Positions 1 to 10,392 are shown, counted from the stretch's first letter. The stretch: 22,421 bases of DNA from Pelagophyceae sp. CCMP2097 (GCA_026770575.1 MU657169.1:75505-97925); one strand, 5' to 3'. The notes: generated by a model not told the origin, from the letters alone. Numbers and translations are program-made.

Positions 1-28
1 AAGGTGGAACCTCACGGATGGACCCGGC

Positions 29-52
29 GACGGACGGACAGACAGACAGACA
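29..52. repeat. GACG/GACA microsatellite
   Basis: A short tetranucleotide run, a few copies of GACG followed by GACA, lies at the left end of the window in non-coding DNA. Confidence 0.75.
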
Positions 53-80
53 TAATTGCCCCTGGTAATCCTTCAATCAA

Positions 81-143
81 AGGACCCGAAGGGCCCTTGC
101 CGTAAACTGACGTTGAATAAACGGCAAGGACCCTTCGGGTCCT
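81..143. repeat. 23-bp inverted repeat with 17-nt loop (stem-loop)
   Basis: Arm 81-103 pairs with arm 121-143 at 22 of 23 positions (only 94/130 mismatched); the loop 104-120 is AT-rich. It sits in the non-coding stretch 1-392, downstream of the glutaminase gene, whose stop codon is at 393-395. The remaining sequence there is AT-rich and carries no gene that I can see. The structure could be a transcription-end hairpin or the remnant of a small inverted-repeat transposon. Confidence 0.85.
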
Positions 144-392
144 CAAAAATATTTCTGAACTTTTGTGTGACTTTTAAAAATTGTCTCGCTTTTGGCGATA
201 TTCGAGAATTACTTAAAAATTAATAAAGGTTGATTTCGGCACTGCAAACGACGGGTGGGACGGACTCGGAGTACGGGAAACATCCCGCGTGCCCCGGGCT
301 TCATTGCGCGAAGTATGTTAAAGAAAGGCCGCTGGGGCGGGCGGGCTGTGCTCTTGGGCACATGGCGGTGCAAAATGGCGCGGGCGCGGAAG

Positions 393-3300
393 CTAGGGTT
401 CTTCGGCAATCCGCTCCGCGAGGCGGCACTCGTCGGCTGGGGCGTTGCCGGCGTAGTTCGCCGAGGGCTCGATGCGCGCGGACCGGCCGCGCTGCAGGGC
501 GTGCATCGGCGATGCGCCGGGGACGTCGCGCCGGGCGACGACGCGCTCTTGCGAATTGTCCGGCGTGCTTCCATGCTTGCGGGCGACGACTCGCTCGCGC
601 GAGTTGTCGGGCGTGCGCTTGCGGCCGGTGATGCGGTCTAAAGAAAAGTCGACCTTGCTGCCGTTGTCGACGAACTTTGGCACGACTGGCGCCTTTTGGT
701 GAAGGACGTGCAGCCCGAGCTTCTCCGACATTTCGCGCGCGACGGCCACGCCGCGCGTCGAGTTGCCGTTCTGGTCCAGCTTTGGGGAAAACGCGGCGAA
801 GCCGCAGACGCCCGGGACGACGCACATGATCACGCCGCCGACGCCCGACTTTGCCGGGATGCCGACGTCGACCATCCAGGCGCCGGCGCCGTTGTACATG
901 CCGCAGGTCATCATCGTGGCGGTGGCGCGCTTGACGATCCACTCCGGTAGAGCGCGGACGCCGCCGCGCGGGTTGACGCCGCCGTTTGCCAACGTCGCCG
1001 CAACCACTGCCACCTCGCGGCAGTCGACGGATAGCGAGCAAGCCATCGTATACGCCTCCAGCGCGAGGTCGCCGTCGCCGGCTGGGATGAGGCCGCGCTT
1101 CAGAGCCTCGCTGACGATGAATTGGTTGTTGCCGTTGGTTGCCATCTCGGACTTGAAGACAGCCGCGTCTAGACCAGTGGCGCAGGCGTCTCCAAGTGAC
1201 ATGTTTTCGAAGAGCTTGGAAGTGCGCCGGAAGCGGTCGACCGCCGTCTCGCCCGAGACGAGACCGGCCGTGCAGATTGCACCGGCGTTGACATAGGGGT
1301 TAAAGGGGCGGCCCTGCGAATCGAACGAGACGACGTTGAAGGGGCCGCCCGTCGGCTCGGTTCCGATCTTCGCATCGACGCACTCTTGGCCTTTGTCTTC
1401 TAAAGCGAGGCAGTAGAGTAGCGGCTTGCAGGCGGACTGCAGAGAGAAGCGCCTCGAGACGTCTCCGGCCTCGTAAAGCGCTCCAGATTTCAAATCGCAC
1501 AACACAATGGCAAAGGGCGTCGCGTCCGCCTTCGCGAGTTCAGGAATGTAGTCCGCAACAGCGCCGCCGTCCTGGTCTCGAACAGAGGCCCAAACCAGGT
1601 CGATCAACTCCTGCACATTCTCTGGCAGTACACCTTGCGCCTTCAAGAGCCGGGCCATGCGCCGCCGGTGCAGCAGAACCATGACTCCAGCTAAGATGAC
1701 TAAAACTCCGGCCAAGGAGACCGCGATGGCGACGATTAAAGTTTGGGACGCCGTCTTGACACGAGACGAGGGATTGCAGTACCCATCTCGGAAGTCGTTC
1801 AGCACCGCCAACACCCGCCCGCGGTCCTCGATCGAGGGCGAGACGAAGTGCGTCACTTCCAAAGAGTCAAAGGCGTTACCGGCGTAAAAGTAGCGCATCA
1901 ATCTTAAAGCCGCCGACGCACCGGGCCCGCCCACTGAACTCGTCGGCTCGCACTGATTCGGGCCGAGGAGCTGCTCGTTGATGACCATGGAATACGATTT
2001 GGCGTAGGGCCAGCATCCCTCAGTGGTGGGGGCGGCGGAGAGGTCGTACACGGCCGACGGAAACGCGAACGCTGAACTGAAGAATGAGACCGTCGCCCCT
2101 TGGCATTGCCGCAGCGCATCCGCGTCCAAGACCACAGCGGCACCTCCCACCGGTTTGAACGATGCGACCTGCGCCGAAGGGGCGCGGGCCTTTGTCCACA
2201 TGCCAATTGAAGAGTGCCTGAAAATCACGGAAGCTTCGACCTGAGCGTCGCTCGAGTCTTCCGCGCCGACGGTGCAGCCCATGCCTCGCATCGTATCCGC
2301 GTCAAAGGCGCGGATGCGGCCGATGGTCGAGGCGAAGGTGGGGACGTTAAAGGAAAGGGCTGCCGTGAACGCGTCGTTTACGTCACAAGCGTCCGTCCGT
2401 AAAGCGAGCACGATCGTCTCGTCGGGCAGGTCGTTTCGCACGTCCTTCCAGGACGTGACGGCGCAGGTGTAGATGGCCGCGACTTGGTCGTGCGAGAGAG
2501 AGAGGTCGAATCCGTCGAGATGATAGACGAGTCCGAACCCGAGAGTCGCAAACGGCGCCGCAAACGTCGCCGCCGCCTTTGGTGATTCCGTCGCGGAGAT
2601 GGCAGTGACGCCCAGACCGGCGTCGCCGCGCATCAGTGCCGCCGACGGCGCGGATAAAGCGACGTCCCATCTTACGGCGGAAGCGGATTCTTCGTAAACG
2701 GTGGTGATCACCTCAAGAGGTTGGACGGCAAAGTCCATGGTATAGACCGACTCGCGCTCGATGGCCTCGCGCTCCTTGACCAATCTCGCTTCTCCCGTGT
2801 CGGCGTCGATGCAGTAGGCTTGGGCGAGGATCGTGTCGACCAAGGTTGCCGAAATGAACGAAGGCAGGTTCGTGAACCCCAGCGTCACCGCCTACAGGAA
2901 GCGTGACGAGGATCATTTCTTTCCTTGCGTGAAACGTACCATCGCTTGGACGGAAGGGGACGTGTAGAACCATTCCAGATACGTCAGAGTTTTCAACCTC
3001 GTCGCGCAGTCGAACATCTCCGGCGCTTCATCCATGTACGAGACGCCTTGGAAGACGCCCTTTCTCAAAACGTAGTACGTGAAACCCACGATGGGGTAAG
3101 AGTACGTTGAAACGGCATCGAAGAGATCGGCGGTCCCCCGAGCGTCGAGAAAGCCGCCGAGCTCCAGTAGAGCAAACGAGATGGTCTGCAAGTCTGCTCG
3201 CAGGGCGAAGTTCTGTTGATTCAACATGGTAATTTGAACAAGTTGATACTCGATGACGTCAACTAAAGCAACGTAGCCAATCGACCCGACTAAAGACTCC

Positions 3301-4418
3301 ACCGCCGCCACCACGCCGGCGACGCCGCCGCCTCGAGTGAATCCCCACGCGCGGCCGTTGTGGGAAGGTTTATTGCATGTCACCGTGCCAGAAGTGGAAA
3401 GCCCCGTGTCGAAGACCCACGTCGTCCCTTCGCATTCGCCGTTCGCTCCAAAACAGTTGAACTTGGCCGGGTTGGAGTCGCAGACGCCGCCCGTGTACGT
3501 TTCGCCAGGACACGGTAAAGCTTCCATACCATCCTCGCACCAATCGACCTTGTCCGCGCCTCCCACGCGCTGCGCAAACGCGGCGGAGAATTTCGAAAGT
3601 GCTTTGGTATAAATCTCAGTCGTCCCCGACTGTTCGTCTCGAACGACGACGTGGATCGTTGGGTCCGGGAGCTGCAGGAGGAGAGTTCTAGTCTCCTCGA
3701 CTTGCAAAGCAAGGATTCGCGGGTCCGTCCACTCGAAAATATCGCCGAGGAATATGAGAGGCAGTGTAGCGCGGTCCAGCAGCAGCGTCGCCTCGGCCGA
3801 AACGAGCCTACGCACACAATGCTCGAAAGGGGCCGCACTTTTGCTTTGCGTTTGTGCGCGAGGGCCCTAGTCCACAAACGAACCCTGTCGAACCACAGAG
3901 CGCCCTGCCTCGCTCCCACGCTCTCCAGGAAGCGCCCCTCCGTCGCGCCGACCGCGGACTCACGAGGGGAGGTTGAAGACCGGGGCGACTGCGGAGGCGG
4001 AGGCGGGGTACATTTGCAGATCCGGCGCCGCCGCATAGTCGGCATCTTTCAGCAACGAGTCCGTGCCCGCGAGGTCGACGAGGGCCCCGACGATGGATTC
4101 CTTGCCGACGTTTGAACCCGTTGCGGCGTAGTCGAAATGGCCACCAACATTCCCGCTATACTCGTCATAAGCCCTCGAGGCGAGCTGGTAAAGCTTGTTC
4201 GGCAGGTTCGACCCGCAGGCGCAGACGTCTTCCGCGGAAGCGACGCGCGATATGGAGCCGTCGGCGTTGCGGAAGGCGCACTTTGTGGAGACCTTTGCGG
4301 CGACGGCGACGTCGTGACCGTCCCTTTGCGCAAAGTGCGGCGCGGCGAGCTGCGCCGGGCGCGCCGAGACGACGGCGAGCAGCGCGAGGAACGCAGCGCG
4401 GCGCGTCGGCGGCGCCAT
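393..4418 (-). CDS. Transmembrane receptor-like protein: two PstS-like binding domains fused to a glutaminase
   Basis: Three exons (4418-3964, 3807-2940, 2891-393) join in frame across a 156-nt intron (GTGAGT donor) and a 48-nt intron (GTACGT donor), giving 1273 aa. A signal peptide begins at ATG 4418. Residues ~50-440 resemble PstS phosphate-binding proteins (NLPS, LPLIFLGDIFEW, and an RDEQSGTT loop at 208-215); residues ~442-800 are a second, more diverged copy. A membrane helix lies at ~823-847, followed by HRRRMAR, which places the C-terminus inside. Residues ~865-1171 are a serine-dependent beta-lactamase-like glutaminase (glutamine to glutamate plus ammonia): catalytic S-x-x-K at S927/K930 (FSLQSACK), VNAGAI, TNGNNQ, and AKSGVGG. 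The tail is charged and repetitive. The domain families are clear to me; the proposal that ligand binding controls the enzyme is inference. It is transcribed divergently from the methyltransferase gene at 4832. Confidence 0.87.
533..616 (-). repeat. Two 36-nt direct repeats in the glutaminase C-terminal tail
   Basis: Units 533-568 and 581-616 are similar (period 48 nt) and encode the repeated segment TPDNSxERVVAR in the frame of the long gene. Because the period is a multiple of three the repeat preserves the reading frame, as expected for an in-frame duplication of tail sequence. Confidence 0.8.
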
Positions 4419-4831
4419 TTCGATGACAACAAACCCCCGTGCACGTGTCCTTTCGCAATTATATATCTTGCGACTTGCGACTGCAACTTAGGACTGAAAC
4501 CCCTAGATCTAGAGTATATTCCTACTAGTCCGGGTGAGTATACATAGTCCGGGTAACCGCCCCCCAACAACGCGAAGAGCATTGAATATTTCCACGTTTC
4601 CGGCCGAGGAGTTCCACGACGTTTTGATCAAGAATCGGACTTTTCGGAAGGTCTATTTAAATATTCACAATGCAAATATATTTATTTACCTCTTGCAATG
4701 ATACGCATTTTTCATGATTAAATAATTTTAAGTTTATAACTCATTTTTCTAGTCCTTAATTGTTGTATTTTTGTTACTTCAGTATGTGCTTCTTTCTACA
4801 AAAAAGCCCGTTTAGCGACTCGGGGGGACCG
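4419..4831. promoter_or_regulatory. AT-rich divergent promoter region
   Basis: This gap separates two genes transcribed away from each other (ATG 4418 on minus, ATG 4832 on plus). Positions ~4640-4790 are strongly AT-rich in an otherwise GC-rich window and include the palindrome TATTTAAATA (4654-4663). A 10-nt motif TAGTCCGGGT occurs twice, at 4526-4535 and 4545-4554, spaced 19 nt. These are sequence observations; promoter function is inferred from position. Confidence 0.6.
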
Positions 4832-7559
4832 ATGGCGTCTCTCGAGGAGCTCTCGCATCGGGAACGCAAACGCGTTGCGCGGCTCGTGCAGCAGCTCCTC
4901 CACGTCGGCGCGAAGCACGACGCCGCCGCCGCGGAATGGGAGGCCGAGGCCGCGGTGCGTGGCTTCCTCCCGCGGCGGCCTCCCCGGGGGCCTCCGTGGC
5001 GGCCGGCCTCCTGTGGGTCCGTGGGTTCCTCCTGCGGGTCTCCCGCGCCGGCGCGGGGCCCGAACAAGCCGGCCGTCCAACCCCGGAGCAGGACGATGCG
5101 ATCACAGGACCTGCGCGCCGCGGCGGAAGCGGCGCGATCCGCGGCCGAAGCGACGCGCGCCGCGGCCGCCGAAGCAAAGGCGGCCGCGGATCGGCGGCAG
5201 GCCGAAGCGGCCGCGGCCGCGGAGCGACGGCAGGCGCACCTCGAGGCGGCCGCGGAGCGGCGGCAGGCGCACCTCGAGGCAGTCATAGCGCAGCAGACGG
5301 CGGTGCGCGTGCAGCGCCACCGGCGGCCGTCGGACCTCGTGTGTAGGACCTCGCCGCCGCCGACGAGCGCTGTGACAAGCGCCTCGCGCACAACAGAGAG
5401 TGCGCCCTTTGCATCAGTGGGCCCTCTTTTCAGTGCGCGAATGCAGGCTCGTTTCGGAGACCGTCGAGCTGCGGTCGAAACTCGTCAAGGCCCTCCGCCT
5501 CGTGCGCACGTACCAGGATGTCGTCGAGGCGGCCGAGGCGGCGCACCGCGCCGCACCGGCGCGCGGCGGCCAAGACGCAGCGACGAACACTCAAACAGAC
5601 CTCCACGCGGACCTGCGGTGAGACCGACTCGTGGCCTTGCCGCGCGGGAGCGGACGCGCAGGTTGCAGCACGACCACCGCCTCACGCTCGAGGCGGCGCC
5701 GCACGCAGCCGGCGACGAACGTCGGATCACAGTCGGCGGAGTCGGCGGAAGAATAGCCGACGAGCGTCGGCCCGACGTCGCCAGCTTCCGCTTGACGCAA
5801 CTCGCAGACGACGCCGTGCGGCGCTCCGACGGCGCGCGTCGGTCCGAAGACGCCTTGCGTCGGTCCGACGACGCCTTACGTCACTCCGATGACTTCCAGT
5901 TGACGCGCGTCGCCGACGAAAAAGACGGCGGCGACGCGCTCCCTTCGCGGACGCGCGGCGACGGCGCGGACGCGCGTGCTCGGCGCCTCGCGCTGGCCGC
6001 GCACGCGCTGGCCGTGGCTTACGGCTCGGAGGAAGTTTCGCGCGTCGGCGACGACCTCGAGGGCCACCGAGTGCTTACCCCAGCAGACGTCGAACTCGCG
6101 TTCCGGTCTTCCGCAGACGTCTCCTACGGCGAAATCTGCGCCCCCGACGGCGTCGAAATGCTCCTCGACGCTTTAGACGTCGGCGGCTGCATAAACCGCA
6201 GACGCGGCGACGGTAAGAGACGTGGCTCCCGCTCATAAGGGCAGAGTGTAGTACTTCGTAAACGTAGGCCAGCTCTTGGAGCTCGGCGCGGGCACGGGCA
6301 AGCTCGCGCTCAGCGTAGACCACGCGGCGTCCGGCGACGCGGGGTCCCTCAGGGCCTTGGCATCAGGCGCCCCGTCGCTCGCCTCGGTTGTCGGGCCGTG
6401 GGCCGATCGAACGATCGTAGGCGTTTATCATCGAGCCGCGCCTGCGCGTCGTCCGCGGCGTCGAGTTGTGCGCGTCGCGCTTCGCGGTGCGGCATCCACT
6501 CGCACCGCCGGGGGCGTCGACGGCCGGGGGCTTTGCAGGACTCGTCTATGCGCCGTTCGTCGGTCGCCGCTCGTCGATCGGCGCCTCGTAGGTCGCTGAG
6601 CGCGCGTGGCTGCGCCTCGTCGAGGCCTCGCGCTTCGCAGCGGCGCAGGCGCCGCTGGTGCCTCCGCGCGGCTGGCGGGGATCTCTGCCTCGATTAGAAC
6701 TCGTCGCGCGGACGGATAGCCTCCTCCGCATCGCTACCACGGAGGGCCGCGTCCTCGAGCTGCGCCGGGGCGACCTCGCGGAGACGCCGCGCGCCGTTGT
6801 TGGAGACGCCGACGTCGTACTCCTCCTCTGCCGCGTCCCGAAGACGAAGGCCCAAGGCCTCGGACGGCTCCTCGACGGCCTCACCGCGCACGCAAGAGTC
6901 GCCTCCCTCGAATCCCTCGACCACGCCTCCCTCGCCGCCGTCGACGGGCCGCGGCCGCGCGTCAAGACGTCTTGGGCCGCCGAAGGTGAGGACGTCGCGC
7001 ATCGTTCATGAAATCATGAAACGTGTCGAGTCGGGAACCGTCGGTCGTAGGCAAGACGCACCCGATCTACGTCTACGAGCGCGTCTTGCGGCAGCGGCCG
7101 CAGAATTTGGACGAGATGCTCGGCTCCGAGGCCACTGTGCGCATCCAGCCGAGGTCAAAGGTGGACATGCTCGGGTGGCGAGACGACAACGTCTTCCCCT
7201 CGAGCACCGGCAAAAAGGCAAGAGGCGCCGCGCCGCGCCGGGCGCCGCAGAGGTCGCACTCGGCGGGCGCGCGCGTCTGCGTCGCCTCGCGGCGGCCGCA
7301 CGACACGTCCGCCCCACGCCACGGCCGAGTCCTCGTCGTCCACGCCGACGGCGCTCTGACCGTCCTCTACGACGCCGACGGCACCGTCGAGGAGCGCATT
7401 CAGGCGCGGCGCGTCCAAGCGCCGCGGCAGTACGACAATGCGCATAGCCCGCCTCGCGAATGGCGAAGCGGGTCGAGTGCCAACGGCTCCAGTCGCACAC
7501 CCAGCGCGGACAGGCACGCCGGCGATTCGAAACGGTCCTGGGACCCCTCGAGCTGGTGA
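4832..7559 (+). CDS. DOT1-like protein methyltransferase with coiled coil and Tudor-like domain
   Basis: Eight exons (4832-5302, 5347-5399, 5447-5617, 5662-6212, 6268-6314, 6421-6486, 6592-6985, 7051-7559) sum to 2262 nt, an open frame of 753 aa; all introns are GT-AG, 44-106 nt. ATG 4832 was chosen because it starts a helical region (MASLEELSHRERKRV). Residues ~100-230 are Ala/Arg/Glu-rich coiled coil. The SAM-binding core follows: YGEICAPDGVEML (~386), LLELGAGTGKLAL (~418, motif I), GVELCASRFAVAERAW (~444, acidic end of beta 2), and ADVVLLLCRVPK (~517). This order matches DOT1-type histone H3K79 methyltransferases, though the usual N-N-F-type motif after beta 4 is not evident. Residues ~675-709 (GRVLVVHADGALTVLYDADG) look like a Tudor-type barrel. 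It probably acts on chromatin, but the substrate is not shown. Confidence 0.75.
5213..5278 (+). repeat. Two 33-nt in-frame repeats in the coiled coil
   Basis: Units 5213-5245 and 5246-5278 differ at one position and each encodes the 11-residue block AAAERRQAHLE. The 11-residue period fits a helix/coiled coil built by local duplication. Confidence 0.85.
5837..5899 (+). repeat. Three 21-nt in-frame repeats
   Basis: Units start at 5837, 5858 and 5879; the first two are nearly identical, the third is diverged. They encode seven-residue blocks of the type RRSDDAL within the region between the coiled coil and the methyltransferase core. Confidence 0.75.
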
Positions 7560-7627
7560 CCTCGTGTGATGGTTTGATTTAAAAAAGGTTCAATTCGAGC
7601 CGCCGCTGCAAAAGTCGCCGGGCGCCG

Positions 7628-9231
7628 TCAGCCTATGCGTTCCAGCAGCGCGACGCAGTCGCCGACGGTCGCGGCGCCGGATTGGAAGTAGTCTGTGAGC
7701 TGGACGAGGGCCACATCATTGTTTCGCAAAATCTTCCTCGCCTCGCCGAGGGCCAGCCTGACGCGGTCCTGGTCGGGCACGGCGTCGTCGTCGTCCGTGC
7801 CGCGGTCGCGCGCGAGCTGCAGTAGAGCGCGCGGCTGCCGCGGGTCGGAGGCGATGAGACGTTTGTGTTTAACGGATTCACACGCCACGGAAGCGCACGC
7901 CCAGACCTATCGCGGCGTGACGAAACTCGGGTTCTTCGCGTATCAAGGCATCCGTCTTGCCCGGCGGAGCTCCTCTGACATCTTTCCCTGACCGAGCCTC
8001 TTTGCGACGCTTCCTCGCCGGCGCTGTCCCAAACGAGGCCGAGGCTCGTGCTCTGCAACTTAGCGGCTTCCAGGGCCGTCGGCGCGAAGGCGAAGCTCGG
8101 GAGGCCGAGGTAGTACGCCGTCATGAACGCGGCGGCTTCGCATTCGGCCTCTCTCCTCGGGTCTCGCGTCGTGAGCCGCTCCAAACCTGCCGAGACGATA
8201 CCCCCAAGTTCAGCGTTATTCTGCACCGCGTCCAGCGCCGCGGCGGCGGCGAGCAAGATCAGAGCGACATCTCCATAACCCGCGGCATCGCCGCCGAAGA
8301 GCGCCGTCCAACCGGCCACGGCCGAGTACAGAGCAAACACCGACGCCAGCCCGACTTCCGCCTCGCGCAAGTCGTCTTCCAACTTCGGCGCCGCCGCCAG
8401 CAGCGCCACGCGCCGCTCCGGGTCCGACGGCGCCGGCCGCACCGACGAAGCCTAAAGGAGAAGGTGTCGAGCCGCCAGCCCCGCCACTCAATGCGCGGTC
8501 GGACGGCGCATTAAGCTTTCCCCGCCATCCCCGCACCTCGCGGCCGTAGACGCCCTTGGGCAGGCGGCACATCTGCAGCGCCTCCGCCATCGTCTCCGCC
8601 TAGAAAACGCGCGCTCCGCGTCGAGGCACACTGTCCACGGTCGCTGCTTGCCCCGCCTCCGCACCGATCGCTTCGTGGCGACGGCGTCGACGACGGCGCA
8701 GAGCATGTTCTCCGACACTTGGCCGCCGCGCTCCGTCATCTCGCCGACCTAACAAAGCGGTCGGACGGCCTCTGGAGCAAAACTGCCGTCAGACGGCCTC
8801 TCTACGCAAACTGCCGCAGACACCGCCGACGCACGAGGCCTATGCGTTTCGAGTCAGCTTGGCGGTATAGGAGTCTCGGATCTTCGGTTGATGGATCATC
8901 GGTGGGTGGCGCACCGATGAGGTCCGTCACGTTGGTCTTGTCGCCCTCCGAACACCGCTGCAGCACCAGCGCCTCGTAGCGCGTACTCTCCGGCAGCGAC
9001 GCGTACGCCTCGTCGAGCCTAGCCAAAGCGTCCGCAAAAAAGCGGGGCTCGACGACGGCGTCGCGAGATCCCGTTGGTCGGAACCTCGGATCCTTCCGCA
9101 TGGAACCTCAACCCGGCCGTCCGCGACAGATAAGTCTCGCGCGGTGGTCACCTGGATTGCGCCGCGTTTAAGCCGCCGGAGAGCCGCCGCAGCCCGCCGC
9201 CGACGAGCGCCGCCGTCGCAAAGAACAGCAT
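7628..9231 (-). CDS. Uncharacterised 404-aa protein with hydrophobic N-terminus
   Basis: Six exons (9231-9152, 9084-8835, 8748-8665, 8599-8537, 8451-7993, 7906-7628) join to 1215 nt in one open frame. Three introns have GTGCG donors; the first (GTGACC) and last (GTCAGG) are weaker and less certain. The N-terminus (MLFFATAALVGGGLRRL) could be a signal, a membrane anchor or part of an organelle presequence. The middle holds DALARLDEAYASLPES and EMTERGGQVSENML; residues ~190-310 hold hydrophobic segments (FALYSAVAGWTALFGG, YGDVALILLAAAAALDAV, AAAFMTAYYLGLPS); the C-terminus is soluble and ends VGDCVALLERIG. I do not recognise the family. A plastid membrane protein is possible but unproven. It is convergent with the methyltransferase gene (68 nt apart) and divergent from the small gene at 9387. 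Confidence 0.65.
8761..8817. repeat. Imperfect direct repeat inside an intron
   Basis: Two copies of a ~27-nt sequence containing GACGGCCTCT and CAAACTGCCG lie side by side in the 86-nt intron 8749-8834 of the minus-strand gene, accounting for much of that intron. Confidence 0.6.
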
Positions 9232-9386
9232 GGCGCCGCGAAGGCCGCTGAGCAACGACGCAACGTCGCCGAAAAGCTCCGCACGGATAGCAGTGTATTA
9301 GCACACACACGACGTGCCCTGGTCTTGCGGGTTTGGAAGGTTCGCGAAAAGTTTCCGACGGCCCGTGTTCTCTGCTCGCCGGCGCC
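9232..9386. promoter_or_regulatory. Short divergent promoter interval
   Basis: Only 155 nt separate the two outward-pointing start codons (9231 minus, 9387 plus), so the two genes probably share a bidirectional promoter. I see no TATA box. The assignment depends on the chosen start at 9231, which is tentative. Confidence 0.4.
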
Positions 9387-9964
9387 ATGCGCCGCGTCGT
9401 CTTGGCGTTGCTGCCCGCGGCGTGCGCGGCGAGAAAGGTGTACTCGCCCGAGCTGTTCCGGGGTATCATGCTGGGGCTGACGGCGGGTGGGATTTTCTTA
9501 ATCATTCTTATGATCTATTGTTCCCTCCCCGCGCCATTCTCGGCAAACTGACAGACGGTGAAATCGCGAGCAGAGGCACGCCGGGGAATGTCCGTGGCGA
9601 CGATGGGCGGCGGCCCTGGCGCGTGCGGCGAGCCTTTTGACTGTGCTCGCCGTTCGACCGTCGCGCGACTGTTCGACCGTTTTGCGACTTTCTAGTGCGC
9701 TACCGGCGGCAATCGCGGCGCAAGCGGCGCCTGCTGGGCCCGCTGATGCTGGAGATTCCGCCAAAGTACAACGTCGCCTCGCCGCGCCGCGACCGCCGGC
9801 CCGCCGCGCCAGAGGCCGAGACCGCGACGGAGACAGCTACTACGCGCGTCAGCTTCGAGCCGGACCTCCGGCCCGCCGACGACGAGGAGAAGCTGCCCGA
9901 CGGCGCCGACGGCGTCCAAGGCGAGGACACGCCTCCGAAGCGCGTCAATGTCGAACTCCTCTGA
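9387..9964 (+). CDS. Small type I single-pass membrane protein
   Basis: Exon 1 (9387-9519) encodes a signal peptide (MRRVVLALLPAACAARK) and, after about ten residues, a membrane helix (GIMLGLTAGGIFLIILMIY). Read straight on it would stop at 9551 after 54 aa. A 176-nt intron (9520-9695, donor GTTCCC weak, acceptor TTTCTAG good) would add exon 2 (9696-9964) and give 133 aa with a basic then acidic cytosolic tail (YRRQSRRKRRLLGPL, ending KRVNVELL). The basic residues right after the helix fit the inside-positive rule. The second exon reads as coding but the splice is uncertain. I cannot name the family. Confidence 0.55.
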
Positions 9965-10060
9965 CCGTAAAAGCCGACTGCTGCCATCGACTAGACCGAC
10001 TGCTTTGAAGACGCGCTGCTCCACGCGCACCGATTCGCAAGCGCCCCGCCGCGCCACGCA

Positions 10061-10066
10061 AATAAA
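10061..10066 (+). terminator. AATAAA polyadenylation-type signal
   Basis: This AATAAA lies 97 nt past the stop codon of the small membrane protein, a plausible distance for its 3' end. Function is inferred from motif and position. Confidence 0.45.
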
Positions 10067-10161
10067 ACATGCCCGTCTGACCTGGCCGCTCTCCAGCGCT
10101 GACGTGGGAATGCGACGAGTCGCCGGGCCGACTCCGCGCGCCGCGGCGTGTCTGCGCGCAG

Positions 10162-10392
10162 ATGCGCCAGAGCCTGCGGGCGACGGTCCCACGCAGCGTC
10201 GCGCCCCGCTCGGGGCCGAGCAGCGTCCCTTCTCGGAGCGGCGCCGTCGACGAGGCTGCGACACAAACGCCCGACCTCGAGCAGGCCGCGGCTCGCCGCC
10301 GGGAGCCGCCGGCCGCGCCGGCGCCAAACACTCCTCGGCGTGCGCCCATCTACACCACCACCAACAGCCTTCAGAATATGACCGCAAGATGA
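10162..10392 (+). CDS. Weak small ORF, 76 aa, unknown
   Basis: An ATG-started frame of 76 aa, Arg/Pro/Ala-rich with a less biased C-terminus (IYTTTNSLQNMTAR). It lies downstream of the AATAAA of the preceding gene and upstream of the Dpy-30-motif gene. No domain is visible. It may be a separate small gene, a terminal exon, or chance in GC-rich DNA. The flanks 9965-10161 and 10393-10590 hold no other gene that I can support. Confidence 0.3.
   Translation: MRQSLRATVPRSVAPRSGPSSVPSRSGAVDEAATQTPDLEQAAARRREPPAAPAPNTPRRAPIYTTTNSLQNMTAR

Noticed and set aside
116..121. AATAAA on plus strand in the stem-loop region
   Set aside because: No plus-strand gene ends upstream in the window, so a role as a polyadenylation signal cannot be supported; it overlaps the loop and arm of the hairpin.
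301..1041. Overlapping Arg-rich minus-strand ORF in another frame
   Set aside because: It is a shadow of the glutaminase frame, which shows family motifs throughout.
6075..6323. Minus-strand coiled-coil-like segment (ELARARAELQELAYVYE)
   Set aside because: It lies opposite methyltransferase motif I, whose plus-strand exons join in frame with good splice sites.
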